Shown here: in pieces, positions 24,923 to 33,676 of the stretch
Layout of the letters: every line of letters begins with the position of its first letter
Numbering within the stretch: the stretch's first letter is position 1
DNA from: JAPOQD01 sp964620555
GTDB taxonomy: Bacteria > Pseudomonadota > Gammaproteobacteria > Pseudomonadales > Halieaceae
Direction: 5' to 3'
DNA length: 64,000 nt
NCBI GenBank assembly: GCA_964620555.1
Contig: CAZUGZ010000001.1
Span: 1 to 64,000 of the forward strand
Translations under genes and position numbers: made by a program
Notes under the pieces: model-generated
Told to the model about the DNA's origin: nothing
Databases searched by the model: none
What the model saw: only the letters and a program-made list of their open reading frames with translations

Positions 24923-26029
24923 ATGAGCACACCCCTGCAATACTACCGGCAGCAACTTCGTTGCCAGGATCTGCTGCCGGACCAGGCTCAACTTCGAACC
25001 GTGCAGGTGCTGGACCAACTCTATCACCAGTTGCTGCAGGCCGAGCGGGAGACGGCCAGCCGCGGCCGCTTCGCGCGCTGGCTGAAACGCTGGCGCCGGC
25101 GCCCCCAGCCCCTGGTGCCGGGCCTGTACCTGTGGGGTGGAGTGGGCCGCGGCAAAACCTGGTTGATGGACAGCTTCTATGAATGCCTGCCCTTCGAGCG
25201 CAAGTTGCGTCTGCACTTTCACCGTTTCATGCAACGGGTTCACAACGAGCTGAAAAGGTTGCAGGGGCACCCTTCGCCGCTGCTGGAAATAGCCGACCGG
25301 CTGGCGGCAGAAGCGAGAGTAGTGTGTTTCGACGAGTTTTTTGTCTCCGATATTACCGATGCCATGATTCTGGGAGGACTGCTGGAGGCACTGTTTCAGC
25401 GGGGCGTTACGCTGGTGGCAACTTCCAATGTTGCGCCTGCCGACCTGTATGAAAATGGCCTGCAGCGGCAACGCTTTTTGTCCGCAATCGCCAGCCTGCA
25501 GCGGCACACCCGCGTCCTGAACATGGAGGTGGGGACCGATTACCGGTTGCGTGCGCTGGAGCAGGGCGAGCAGTACTACTGGCCGCTGGACGCCGGGGCG
25601 GAACAGCATTTGCAGCGCTGTTTCGAGCGTCTGGCCCCGGAGCCAGGCCAGCCCCGGGCGCAATTGGAAATCAATGGCCGCAATCTGCTTTCCCGTTACC
25701 TCGCCGACGATGTGGTGTGGTTTGAATTTGGCGAATTGTGTGACAGCCCCCGCAGTCAGAATGATTACATCGAGTTGGCCCGCATCTACCATGCCGTGTT
25801 ATTGGGCAATGTGCCCCAGCTCGGCAGAGACACCGAAGATCAGGCCCGGCGCCTGGTGAGCCTGGTGGATGAATTTTACGATCACAACGTGAAGCTGCTG
25901 ATTTCGGCAGCGGTGCCCTTGGGCAGACTCTACTCCGGCGGCAGGCTCGACGCCCTGTTCGAGCGAACCCGATCGCGGTTGCGGGAAATGCAAAGCCACC
26001 AATACCTGGCCCGGCCGCACAAACCCTGA
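24923..26029 (+). CDS. zapE: Cell division AFG1-like ATPase ZapE
   Basis: AAA+ ATPase that destabilises FtsZ rings under stress. The 368 residues have Walker A LYLWGGVGRGKTWLMDSFY, Walker B VVCFDEFFVSDITDAMIL, sensor 1 VTLVATSNVAPADLYENGLQR and the late FGELCDSPRSQNDYIELARIY. GTG at 24902 is an alternative in-frame start 7 codons upstream. In relatives this gene lies just before rplM-rpsI; here about 36 kb of accessory genes intervene. Confidence 0.95.
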   Translation: MSTPLQYYRQQLRCQDLLPDQAQLRTVQVLDQLYHQLLQAERETASRGRFARWLKRWRRRPQPLVPGLYLWGGVGRGKTWLMDSFYECLPFERKLRLHFHRFMQRVHNELKRLQGHPSPLLEIADRLAAEARVVCFDEFFVSDITDAMILGGLLEALFQRGVTLVATSNVAPADLYENGLQRQRFLSAIASLQRHTRVLNMEVGTDYRLRALEQGEQYYWPLDAGAEQHLQRCFERLAPEPGQPRAQLEINGRNLLSRYLADDVVWFEFGELCDSPRSQNDYIELARIYHAVLLGNVPQLGRDTEDQARRLVSLVDEFYDHNVKLLISAAVPLGRLYSGGRLDALFERTRSRLREMQSHQYLARPHKP

Positions 26030-26063
26030 TTCCAAATTGCCGGAATGACCTCCCTACCGTCCT

Positions 26064-26087
26064 GCCGGGCCCGATTCGGCACCCGGC
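26064..26087. terminator. Possible hairpin between convergent zapE and acyltransferase genes
   Basis: GCCGGG (26064-26069) pairs with CCCGGC (26082-26087) over a 12-nt loop in the 100-bp space between converging genes. No T-run follows on either strand, so support is weak. Confidence 0.25.
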
Positions 26088-26129
26088 GCCGCCACTCTTC
26101 GGCAGTTGCAGGGGGCGTCACTGCATCAG

Positions 26130-27083
26130 CTATGCTCCGCCTCTGCGTGGCCTCGAGGAGCAGTCCTTGGGCCAGCGCCGCTTCAGGCACATCCATTGCT
26201 CGGGAGCTTCGCGGATCCACTGCTCGAAATGGCGATTGACCAGGGTCGTCATGGCAATCGCCTGGGACCGGATATCCGCCTCGGGATCGGGATTGTCGAT
26301 GGGGTCGTGGACGCGAATGAAAAAGCGACCTGGTTCCAGGCGCCCGGCACGAACGGGAATCAGCGCCGCACCGGTTTTCAGCGCCAGCCGGGCAGCGCTG
26401 ATATTGGTGTACGCATCGACTCCGAAGAAGGGAATTGGCTGACCGCTGTCGAGCCGGGTATCCGTGGCCAGGCCGATGCTGTTACCCGCCGTCAACTCCC
26501 GATAAAGCGGCCTGACCCCCTCTTCCGAAGCGACCAGTTTGCTACCGAAACTGGTCCGCAGGCGTAGCAAATGTCGCTGCAGGAAGGCATTGGATTCGGC
26601 CGCGTACACGGTACTGACGGTCATTCCATACTGGCGGAAAATCAGGTTGGTCAGTTGCCAGGCGCCGACGTGAGCGGTGACGAACACGTTGGCTCTGCCC
26701 GGTTGCAGGCGGCTGCGGGCAGCCGGGGAGACTTCGAACTCGATGCGCTGTTTGCGCTCTCGCCAGATCTGGGGCAGCTTGACCAGTTCCGCCGTGGCGA
26801 CCCCGAGATAGCCGAAGGTCTGGCGACACAACTGCCGGATGTGGCGTTCACCGGCTTCGGGATAGATGACCCGCAGATTGCGCTTTACTGCCTTGGCCTT
26901 GTTGCTGAACGGGCCCAGACAGCGGAACACTGCGGCGGCGAGGGAGGCGGCACGTTCCGGCGAAAGGCGCCCGAGCAGTCGAAACACCAGGCCCACGCAG
27001 CACGCTTCCAGTTTTTGCGTCATCCGTCCAAGTGCCGGGGCCGCCCTGGCCAGGCGCTTGGGAACCAGGTAGAACTCAGCCAC
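26130..27083 (-). CDS. LpxL/HtrB-like lipid acyltransferase with altered HX4 motif
   Basis: Member of the lysophospholipid/lipid A acyltransferase family (inner membrane, acyl-ACP or acyl-CoA donors). With the GTG start at 27083, which overlaps the hydroxylase stop by 8 bp, it has 317 residues; an ATG 20 codons on is the alternative. The acyltransferase block reads TAHVGAWQLTN. The catalytic His is H138, but the acidic partner expected 5 residues later is Gln 143. Downstream blocks (NSIGLATDTRLDSGQPIPFFG and LIPVRAGRLEPGRFFI) are conserved. It is last in the leftward operon that starts with the acyl-AMP ligase, so it probably acylates the same lipid or a partner lipid. Confidence 0.8.
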   Translation of the reverse strand: MAEFYLVPKRLARAAPALGRMTQKLEACCVGLVFRLLGRLSPERAASLAAAVFRCLGPFSNKAKAVKRNLRVIYPEAGERHIRQLCRQTFGYLGVATAELVKLPQIWRERKQRIEFEVSPAARSRLQPGRANVFVTAHVGAWQLTNLIFRQYGMTVSTVYAAESNAFLQRHLLRLRTSFGSKLVASEEGVRPLYRELTAGNSIGLATDTRLDSGQPIPFFGVDAYTNISAARLALKTGAALIPVRAGRLEPGRFFIRVHDPIDNPDPEADIRSQAIAMTTLVNRHFEQWIREAPEQWMCLKRRWPKDCSSRPRRGGA

Positions 27084-27690
27084 TGGGGCTGCCGGTACTG
27101 CGAAACACCAGGTCCCAGAGTGGGGAACTGACGCCGTAGCGTGCCTTCTCTCCCGAGTAGTGATGCTTGAGGTGATGTCGCTTGAGATAGGCGGCAATCG
27201 GGTTGCGCATGGGAAAGTGGTGAACGCCGTAGTGTATGTAGTCGTAGCACAGGTAGCCGGCGATAAAGAAGGCAAACAGGGGTTGCAGCCAGGGTTGTGG
27301 CACCGCCAGCGAAAACAGGTAATAGAGGGCGAGCATGATGGGTATGGAACCGCTGGGAGGCATCACCAGGCGAGTCTTGTCCCTGGGGTCCTGGTGATGA
27401 TTGCCGTGGAACAGGAACACCAGCCACTTGCCGGGTTTGCTCCTGGCGGGAAAGTGAAAGGCGAAACGGTGAAGCAGGTATTCGGTGAGGGTCCACAATA
27501 GTAGCCCGGCGATGGCGCACCCGAGGATTCCGGTTGCCGGTAGCAGCTCCACGGCGATGCTGCGCCCCAACAGAAAGCCGGCGATGGGTGACCACAGGAG
27601 CAGGGGCACCAGCGGGTGTACGTGGGTCAGGCTTTCGAGAAAATCGTTCTCGAACAGGCGGATGGATCGATGTTCCGGGTTAGCCTGCAT
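27076..27690 (-). CDS. Fatty-acid/sphingolipid hydroxylase (di-iron, sterol desaturase superfamily)
   Basis: Integral membrane di-iron oxygenase of 204 residues with about four membrane helices. The full set of histidine clusters is present: HRFAFH (74-79), HGNHH (95-99), HYGVHH (153-158) and HHLKHH (172-177). The short form and motif spacing match the fatty-acid 2-hydroxylase (Scs7/FA2H) type, which hydroxylates the N-acyl chain of ceramides; C4 sphingoid hydroxylases share the superfamily. It overlaps the genes on both sides (11 and 8 bp), so it is cotranslated with two acyltransferases downstream of ceramide genes. 2-hydroxyceramide formation is my inference. Confidence 0.85.
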   Translation of the reverse strand: MQANPEHRSIRLFENDFLESLTHVHPLVPLLLWSPIAGFLLGRSIAVELLPATGILGCAIAGLLLWTLTEYLLHRFAFHFPARSKPGKWLVFLFHGNHHQDPRDKTRLVMPPSGSIPIMLALYYLFSLAVPQPWLQPLFAFFIAGYLCYDYIHYGVHHFPMRNPIAAYLKRHHLKHHYSGEKARYGVSSPLWDLVFRSTGSPSG

Positions 27691-28657
27691 GGCCGTCTGC
27701 CTCCACAGGTGATCGCTGGTCGCCCGCTCCGGGCGCGGTTCCCGGCCAGATTCGCTGTGGGCAGAACCAGGCCTCCGGGGCCTCGCTGATCCAACTCTGA
27801 AAGTGGTGGTGGAGTTGCGCCGTCATGTCCCGGGCCCGTTGATTTTCGTCGCCATGCCCCTCCGTGGCAAGTACCGGAGCATGAAAAGTGACTCGAAACT
27901 CGGCATCCCGGAGCCTCTGCACCTGGGTCGGGATCAGGTCCAGACAGAATTTCAGGGCCAATTTTGCCGGCAACAGGCTACTGGGCTTGGGTATGCCGAA
28001 AAAGGGAATTTCGGTGCCGCCATCCAGTCGCCGGTCGATGACCACGGCCACGGAGCGGCCGCTTTGCAGGTTTCGTACCATTCCCCGGGCGGCACGCTGG
28101 CGGGGCACCAGTTCGCAGTTCATTTGCCGCCTGGACTCAAACAGCATCCGCTCCAGCAGTGGATTGGACGGGGGAGTATACAGCGCCATACTGGGGATGC
28201 TAAGCCGATTCAGGGCGCAAATGATCAACTCCCAATTGCTTTGGTGGGCGCCTACAAAAATTGCCGGCCGTTGCCGGTCGCCCTCGCCAATCCACCGGAT
28301 ATGCAGCCGCTCCCGGTCCCTGGAGTCGACGATGGTACGGAAGTGGGGATATTCCGCCAACACCCGCCCCCCATTGCCCCAGCCCGCAGTAACCAACTGC
28401 TCGAGTGCGGCCGCGGACCGCTGGGGAAACGCCCGTGACAGATTTTCACGATACACGGCAGTCTTGTGCTTCAGCCGACGCCCCACCACTCGGCCCAGGT
28501 GCCAGCCGAGTCGCGAGGCGCGGTCCACCGGCAGCAGGGCGAACAGCTTGACCAGCAGCCATACCAGGACAAAGTCGAGACGCCACAGAAATTTCTGCAG
28601 ACCCGGGTAACGTGTTGCGGTCTTGCCAATTGCATGGCCGATGAGGAACTGTGCCAC
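27680..28657 (-). CDS. LpxL/HtrB-like lipid acyltransferase
   Basis: A 325-residue acyltransferase of the LpxL family with an N-terminal membrane-associated helix (FVLVWLLVKLFALLPVDRAS). The catalytic motif VGAHQSNWELI has His 138 and Glu 143 intact. The later blocks SVAVVIDRRLDGGTEIPFFG and a C-terminal SEAPEAWFCPQRIWP are typical. It begins 13 bp after the dehydrogenase stop and overlaps the hydroxylase gene by 11 bp. It could be a lipid A late acyltransferase, but its operon argues for acylating the sphingolipid or an intermediate. Confidence 0.85.
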   Translation of the reverse strand: MAQFLIGHAIGKTATRYPGLQKFLWRLDFVLVWLLVKLFALLPVDRASRLGWHLGRVVGRRLKHKTAVYRENLSRAFPQRSAAALEQLVTAGWGNGGRVLAEYPHFRTIVDSRDRERLHIRWIGEGDRQRPAIFVGAHQSNWELIICALNRLSIPSMALYTPPSNPLLERMLFESRRQMNCELVPRQRAARGMVRNLQSGRSVAVVIDRRLDGGTEIPFFGIPKPSSLLPAKLALKFCLDLIPTQVQRLRDAEFRVTFHAPVLATEGHGDENQRARDMTAQLHHHFQSWISEAPEAWFCPQRIWPGTAPGAGDQRSPVEADGHAG

Positions 28658-28670
28658 GACTCTTCCCGCC

Positions 28671-29612
28671 TCAGCCCCGTGCTGTCCGCAGATTCTTCAA
28701 ACCCCGGGCCAGGGAGATCGAGGGCCGCCATTCAATCTTCGCCTGGATTTCCCGGTTATCCACCACCCAATCCGGGTATCGCAGTTCGCGCAACTTGGCG
28801 GGAGTCAGCATCGGTGCGTAATGCAGTTGGCGCGCCAGTTTCAGGTTGGTCCAGGCCAGCAGGTCCAGCAGTTGTGCCGGCAGACGCAGCAGGCGCACCC
28901 GGCGACTCTCGACCTGTGCTGCCACCGTGGCCAACTCGTGCCAGTCGTATCCTTCCGCCCGGTCGTCCGCCAGGCTCAGTATCTGCCGGGGCAGGGCCTC
29001 GGCATCCACCAGCAGCACCAGGGCCCGCACCAGGTCGGCAACGTGCAGCAGTGAGAAGCGATTTGCGGGAGCGCAGGGTATGGGCAGCAAGCCGTGTGCC
29101 AGCCAGCGGAAAATCGGTGTCAGTTCCCGGTCCCCGGGGCCGTAGACCGGCGGCGGGCGCAGTATGGTCCATTCCAGTTGGTCGGCCTGCTCCTGTACGA
29201 GCCGTTCCGCCCGCTGTTTGCTGGACGCATACCAGGATAGTTGCGGCTGCCGGGCCGCCAGTGTAGACAGCATGATCAACCGGGGGGATGGTTGTCGCTG
29301 CTGCAGGGCGGTCAGCAAACGGGAGGTTCCCTGGAGATTGGTGCGGTCGAATTCCGCCTGGCTGGCACCGCGTACCGCCCCGGCACAATGGACAACTGTC
29401 CCGGCATTTTCCAGCAGTTGCGACAGCGCCTGCGGGGCAGCCAGGTCACCGACCACCAGGCTGGCGCCGGCCGCCTCCAGTTCCCGGGCGGCATCGGGGT
29501 CGCGCACCAGCACCCGCAGTGAGCTGCCACTGCCGAGCAGGGAGTTGCAAAGATGAAAGCCGATGAATCCGGTTGCGCCGGTAACCGCAACCAATTGAGC
29601 AGACGAATTCAA
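28671..29612 (-). CDS. NAD-dependent epimerase/dehydratase, CerR-like ceramide/ketosphinganine reductase candidate
   Basis: Extended short-chain dehydrogenase, 313 residues. The NAD(P) site is VAVTGATGFIG (14-20 region) and the catalytic pair is in SWYASSK (YxxxK). The substrate domain ends WVVDNREIQAKIEWRPSISLARGLKNL. In Caulobacter a protein of this type (CerR) encoded beside spt reduces the keto group during ceramide formation. Here it sits 3 bp after the acyl-AMP ligase in the ceramide cluster, which makes that role likely. A sugar epimerase role cannot be excluded from sequence alone. Confidence 0.78.
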   Translation of the reverse strand: MNSSAQLVAVTGATGFIGFHLCNSLLGSGSSLRVLVRDPDAARELEAAGASLVVGDLAAPQALSQLLENAGTVVHCAGAVRGASQAEFDRTNLQGTSRLLTALQQRQPSPRLIMLSTLAARQPQLSWYASSKQRAERLVQEQADQLEWTILRPPPVYGPGDRELTPIFRWLAHGLLPIPCAPANRFSLLHVADLVRALVLLVDAEALPRQILSLADDRAEGYDWHELATVAAQVESRRVRLLRLPAQLLDLLAWTNLKLARQLHYAPMLTPAKLRELRYPDWVVDNREIQAKIEWRPSISLARGLKNLRTARG

Positions 29613-29615
29613 GGC

Positions 29616-31403
29616 TCAGGCCGAGGCGACCTTGAGTTCCCTCTCTCCGCTGCGGACAGTGCCGTCCTCGCCGCCCTGGGCTGCGATGAAATCCAGGCGC
29701 GCCTTGGCCCGCGATAATTTGCCGGATGAAGTCTTCGGCAGGGAACGCACCGGCACCAGTTCCACGTGGCAGTCCAGGCTCAACTCCATGCGGATCAGGG
29801 CGCGCAGACGACGTATCAGGTTGTTGCGCAGTTTGGCATCGGATTCCCGGCACTGCACCAGCAATACGCATTGTTCATCACCGTTGGTATTGGGTGTGGA
29901 GAATGCCAGGGCGTCGTTGCGGCGCACTTCGGGCTGGGTCTCGGCGATGTGCTCGAGGTCCTGGGGCCAGATGTTGCGCCCGTGGATGATGATCAGGTCT
30001 TTCTTGCGACCGGTGATGGTCAGAATGCCGTCCACCAGGTAGCCGTAATCGCCGGTATTGAGCCAGCCGTCCTCGCTCAGCACCTCGCTGGTTTCTTCCG
30101 GCAGGTTGTAATAGCCGGACATGACACTGGGGCCGCGCAAATGCACCACACCACTGTGCCAATCGGCCAGCGGTTGGCCCTGGTCATCGCGAATTTCAAT
30201 TTCGAAACTGGGCAGGGGTTTGCCACAGTTGACGAAATGGCGGCCCCGTCCACCCGGCAGGTGTTCTTCCAGCAGCAGCGCCCGATGGTGGTCGGCCAGG
30301 TGGTCGCTGTCGATATAGTGAGTGGAATAGGTTTTGTCCAGGGGTGAAAAGCTGACGCCGAGCGTACATTCCGCCATACCGTAACAGGCGGTGAAGGCGC
30401 GTGGGTCGAAACCCACTGGTTGCAGCGTGTCGGCAAAGTGCTTCAGGGTCTGGGGATGGATCATTTCGGCACCGATGCCGGCGACCCGCCAGTGGCGCAG
30501 GTCGTATTGTTCGATATCCTGGGGACGCAGACGGCGGGTTACCAGGTCGTAACCGAAAGAGGGCGCAAAGGAGATGGTTGCCTTGCTGAGCGTCATCAGC
30601 CTCAACCACTGGCGCGGGCGCAAGGCAAACTCGCGGGTATCCAGGAAATCGATGGAGAGCTGGGTTGCCGTGGGCGTCAGCACAAAACCCACCAATCCCA
30701 TATCGTGGTAGAAGGGCAGCCAGGACATCATCCGGTCTCCCTCCTCCAGGGCCAGACCGTGCTGCGCTATTCCCTGAAGGTTGGCCAGTACCGTGCGGTG
30801 TTTGATGACGGTACCGCGGGGGAAACGGGTGCTGCCGGAGGTGTACTGAATGTAGGATATGTCTTCCGCACTCGGTGTGGGCAGGGTCAATTCTGTTGTG
30901 GGCAATTGCTGGAAAGCCGCGGGCTGATCCACCATGAGCAGGTTCAAATCCGCGCAGGCCTCCCGCAAAATCGTCAGGTACCCCTCGGAGGCAACCGCCA
31001 CCGAAGCTTCACTGGCCTTCAACAAACGCCGCAATTGTTGCGTGTAGACATTCTGGCTGCCCATATTGATGGTGGCGGGCAGCGAGACCGGGATCAGGCA
31101 GGCATACTGGCAGGCATAGAAAAATTTCAGGAAATCCGGCGTCGTCTCAGCCACCAGCCCGACCCGGTCGCCCGGACTCAGGCCGAGGCCCAGCAGCTTG
31201 CGGGCCAGTTCTCGCGCTGCTTCACGCAGTTCGAAATAGGTCAAAACAGTCTGCAGCTTGCCGCGGCCACTGTAGAAATTGGCGCCGGTTTCGCCTTGCG
31301 CAGCGTAATCCAGCGCCTCGGCCAGGGTGACAAAGTCAGCCGGCCGGCGGGCGAGATCATGGGAAGTCGGTGTGGCGAGTACGGTAGTGGGTTCTGAATG
31401 CAA
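29616..31403 (-). CDS. Fatty acyl-AMP ligase family acyl-ACP synthetase (AasR-like)
   Basis: Adenylate-forming enzyme that activates a fatty acid as acyl-AMP and loads it onto an acyl carrier protein. Motifs: P-loop IQYTSGSTRFPRG, YGMAECTL, NTGDYGYLVDGILTITGRKKDLIIIHGRNIWPQDLEH (FAAL-type RNIxPQD) and the catalytic Lys in LPKTSSGKLSRAK. I place the start at TTG 31403 (595 residues), preceded by GGGGA at 7 nt. The frame stays open to a TTG at 31544, but that stretch is unlike the family. It is first in a five-gene leftward operon and the obvious loader for the ACP at 36135-36377. Confidence 0.88.
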   Translation of the reverse strand: MHSEPTTVLATPTSHDLARRPADFVTLAEALDYAAQGETGANFYSGRGKLQTVLTYFELREAARELARKLLGLGLSPGDRVGLVAETTPDFLKFFYACQYACLIPVSLPATINMGSQNVYTQQLRRLLKASEASVAVASEGYLTILREACADLNLLMVDQPAAFQQLPTTELTLPTPSAEDISYIQYTSGSTRFPRGTVIKHRTVLANLQGIAQHGLALEEGDRMMSWLPFYHDMGLVGFVLTPTATQLSIDFLDTREFALRPRQWLRLMTLSKATISFAPSFGYDLVTRRLRPQDIEQYDLRHWRVAGIGAEMIHPQTLKHFADTLQPVGFDPRAFTACYGMAECTLGVSFSPLDKTYSTHYIDSDHLADHHRALLLEEHLPGGRGRHFVNCGKPLPSFEIEIRDDQGQPLADWHSGVVHLRGPSVMSGYYNLPEETSEVLSEDGWLNTGDYGYLVDGILTITGRKKDLIIIHGRNIWPQDLEHIAETQPEVRRNDALAFSTPNTNGDEQCVLLVQCRESDAKLRNNLIRRLRALIRMELSLDCHVELVPVRSLPKTSSGKLSRAKARLDFIAAQGGEDGTVRSGERELKVASA

Positions 31404-31691
31404 AACTGGTTCCCCGGAAATTTGATAGGTAGATGCTGCCAACCCGGCCCAGGCTGCGTCGCGTGGTCGTTTCCCTCTGCGGACGCTGCTGGACAATCGG
31501 ATAGTACCAAAATCGGAAGTGGTCCCTGTAGGTAATAATACCAAGGAACTGGGGAAATTTGCCTATATTATTGAGGTCTTTCCAATTTCATTCGTTACAG
31601 CCCCTTCGCGGGCCGGGGACGGCTGGAAATTGATGTTTCAATCGCTATACTGCCCGGTCGCGTCGAGTCTGTCTACCGGAGTTTTTCCCCT

Positions 31692-32837
31692 GTGTCCAAG
31701 GTAGCAAGCCATTCCCTGACCCTGTTGCCGGTCGACGATGCGGCTACCCTGCGGCAATTCATTCGCGTTCCCCATCGCGTGTACCGGGATGACCCCAATT
31801 GGATTGCGCCACTGAATTTTCAGGAAAAACATCGTTTCAGCCCGGCTCGTCCCTTTTTTGAGCACGCCCGCTGGCGGGGCTGGGTGGTGCTTGGCGACGG
31901 CCGGCCACTGGGCCGGATCAGTGCCCAGGTGGATGATCTTCATCAACAGCGCTATCGGGACCATACCGGCAGCTTCGGCATGCTGGAGGCGATAGACGAC
32001 CCCGAGGTGTTTCAACTGCTGTTCGAGGCCGCGCAGAACTGGCTGCGCGAACAGGGCATGCGGCGGGTGCGTGGCCCCTTCAACCTGACCATCAACGAGG
32101 AGGTGGGTATGCTGGTGGAAGGCCTGCAGTACCCGCCCTGTTTTTTGATGGGACACGGTCGTACCTATTACGACCTCAGGGTCAGGGACCAGGGCTTCGC
32201 CAAGTGCAAGGATGTGCTGGCCTTCCGCATCAATCCGGATTTTGAGGCACCACCGGTAATGACGAAGCTGGCGCAACGTGCGTCGCGAAAAGTCAGCGTA
32301 CGGCCGCTGAACCGGAGCCGGCTGGCCCAGGACACCGAAATCATGCGCACCATTTTCAATGACGCCTGGCAGCACAACTGGGGTTTTGTGCCCTTTACCG
32401 ACAACGAGTTCAGTGACCTGGTAAAGTCCCTGATCCTGGTGTTGCCCGAAGACTATGTGCAAATCGCCACCTATGAAGGTCGGCCGGCTGCCTTCATCGT
32501 CATGCTGCCCAACCTCAACGAGGCCATACGGGGCCTGCGCGGGCGCGTTTTTCCCCTGGGATGGCTCACCATACTGTGGCGCTTCAAGGTTCGTGGCCTG
32601 CGCTCCGGGCGGGTACCCCTGATGGGTGTGTGCCAGGAATTCCAGAATTCTCCAGCGGGTCCGGTCATGGCCTTTCTGGTGATCGATGCCGTGCGCAAGC
32701 GGGCCGCCGCACGGGGTATGGTGGAAACCGAAATGGGCTGGGTGCTGGAAGACAACCAGGCCATGTGCAATATCATCGAGACCATTGGGGGCGAGGCCTA
32801 CAAGCGCTATCGAATCTACGAGAAGGAGCTGGACTGA
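31692..32837 (+). CDS. GNAT-fold N-acyltransferase, bacterial ceramide synthase (bCerS) candidate
   Basis: A 381-residue protein of the GNAT-like family to which the Caulobacter ceramide synthase bCerS belongs. Conserved family blocks are RVYRDDPNWIAPL near the start, GPFNLTINEEVGMLVEG, and DAWQHNWGFVPFTDNEF. The C-terminal half (EMGWVLEDNQAMCNIIETIGGEAYKRYRIY) is the usual acyl-CoA-binding end. The GTG start at 31692 fits. It would N-acylate the sphingoid base. It is divergent from the acyl-ACP synthetase across a 288-bp region and followed 4 bp later by a nucleotidyltransferase. Confidence 0.82.
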   Translation: MSKVASHSLTLLPVDDAATLRQFIRVPHRVYRDDPNWIAPLNFQEKHRFSPARPFFEHARWRGWVVLGDGRPLGRISAQVDDLHQQRYRDHTGSFGMLEAIDDPEVFQLLFEAAQNWLREQGMRRVRGPFNLTINEEVGMLVEGLQYPPCFLMGHGRTYYDLRVRDQGFAKCKDVLAFRINPDFEAPPVMTKLAQRASRKVSVRPLNRSRLAQDTEIMRTIFNDAWQHNWGFVPFTDNEFSDLVKSLILVLPEDYVQIATYEGRPAAFIVMLPNLNEAIRGLRGRVFPLGWLTILWRFKVRGLRSGRVPLMGVCQEFQNSPAGPVMAFLVIDAVRKRAAARGMVETEMGWVLEDNQAMCNIIETIGGEAYKRYRIYEKELD

Positions 32838-32841
32838 GACC

Positions 32842-33663
32842 GTGCAACTGGACCCGAAATCAAACCGCCTGTCGGCCATAGTGCTGGCCGGGGACCGAAC
32901 CAAAGCCGATTCGCTGATCGCCCATTCCGGGGTCCCTTGCAAAGCACTGATCGATGTCGATGGCACTCCCATGGTGCATCGGGTGATCAATGCCCTGAGG
33001 AGTTCCCAACTGGTCAATGGCATCCTGTTGTCCGGCCCGGAACGCGAGGAACTTGCCGGCGATGCCACGCTGAGCGACTGGGTTGAACGGGGCGAAGTAG
33101 CCTGGCATTCGCCGCTGCATACTCCCAGTACCAGTGCCTTTGCCGCGCTGCAATCCCTGCCCAGGGAGGCCCCGGTATTGCTTACCACTGCGGACCACCC
33201 CCTGCTCAGCAAGGAAATCATCGATGCCTACGGCCGCCAGAGTCTGACGGATGACGTGGATGTAACTGTGGCTCTGGCCCCCTACGCGCTGGTGCGGGAG
33301 GCCTATCCCGGCATGAAAAAGACAGTCCTCCGCTTCAGCGACGGCGAGTTCTGCGGCTGCAACCTGTTCGCCTTCCTCACTCCGGAGGGTCGCCGGGTCG
33401 CCCATTTCTGGCAAAAGATTGAACAGCAGCGCAAGAAGCCGCTGGCGCTGATTGCCCTGTTGGGCTGGTGGCCCCTGCTGCGCTATCACTTCGGCCTGCT
33501 GCCGCTGGAGGAGGCCCTGGCGAAGTTGAGCAAGCGTCTGGGTTTGCGGCTGCGCGCGATCATCCTGCCCTACGCCAATGCGGCGGTGGACGTGGATTCG
33601 ATTTCCGACCTGATGATGGTGCGTGGTTCCTTCGAAAAACTGACTGGCGAGCAACGTCTGTAG
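32842..33663 (+). CDS. MobA-like nucleotidyltransferase
   Basis: A 273-residue NTP-transferase of the MobA/IspD-like Rossmann type. It has an N-terminal nucleotide-binding loop (SAIVLAGDRTKADSLI), KALIDVDGTPMVHRVINAL, and the metal-binding VLLTTADHPLLS. GTG start at 32842, 4 bp after the ceramide synthase-like gene, so they are probably cotranslated. A role in activating a polar head group (CDP- or NDP-linked) for the sphingolipid is plausible but inferred only from context. The substrate is unknown. Confidence 0.75.
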   Translation: MQLDPKSNRLSAIVLAGDRTKADSLIAHSGVPCKALIDVDGTPMVHRVINALRSSQLVNGILLSGPEREELAGDATLSDWVERGEVAWHSPLHTPSTSAFAALQSLPREAPVLLTTADHPLLSKEIIDAYGRQSLTDDVDVTVALAPYALVREAYPGMKKTVLRFSDGEFCGCNLFAFLTPEGRRVAHFWQKIEQQRKKPLALIALLGWWPLLRYHFGLLPLEEALAKLSKRLGLRLRAIILPYANAAVDVDSISDLMMVRGSFEKLTGEQRL

Positions 33664-33676
33664 ACGACGACCCCGC

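Noticed and set aside
26130..28657. Canonical lipid A late acyltransferases lpxL/lpxM
   Set aside because: Possible by family, but operon context and the altered motif of one copy make a lipid A assignment unsafe, so no symbols given.
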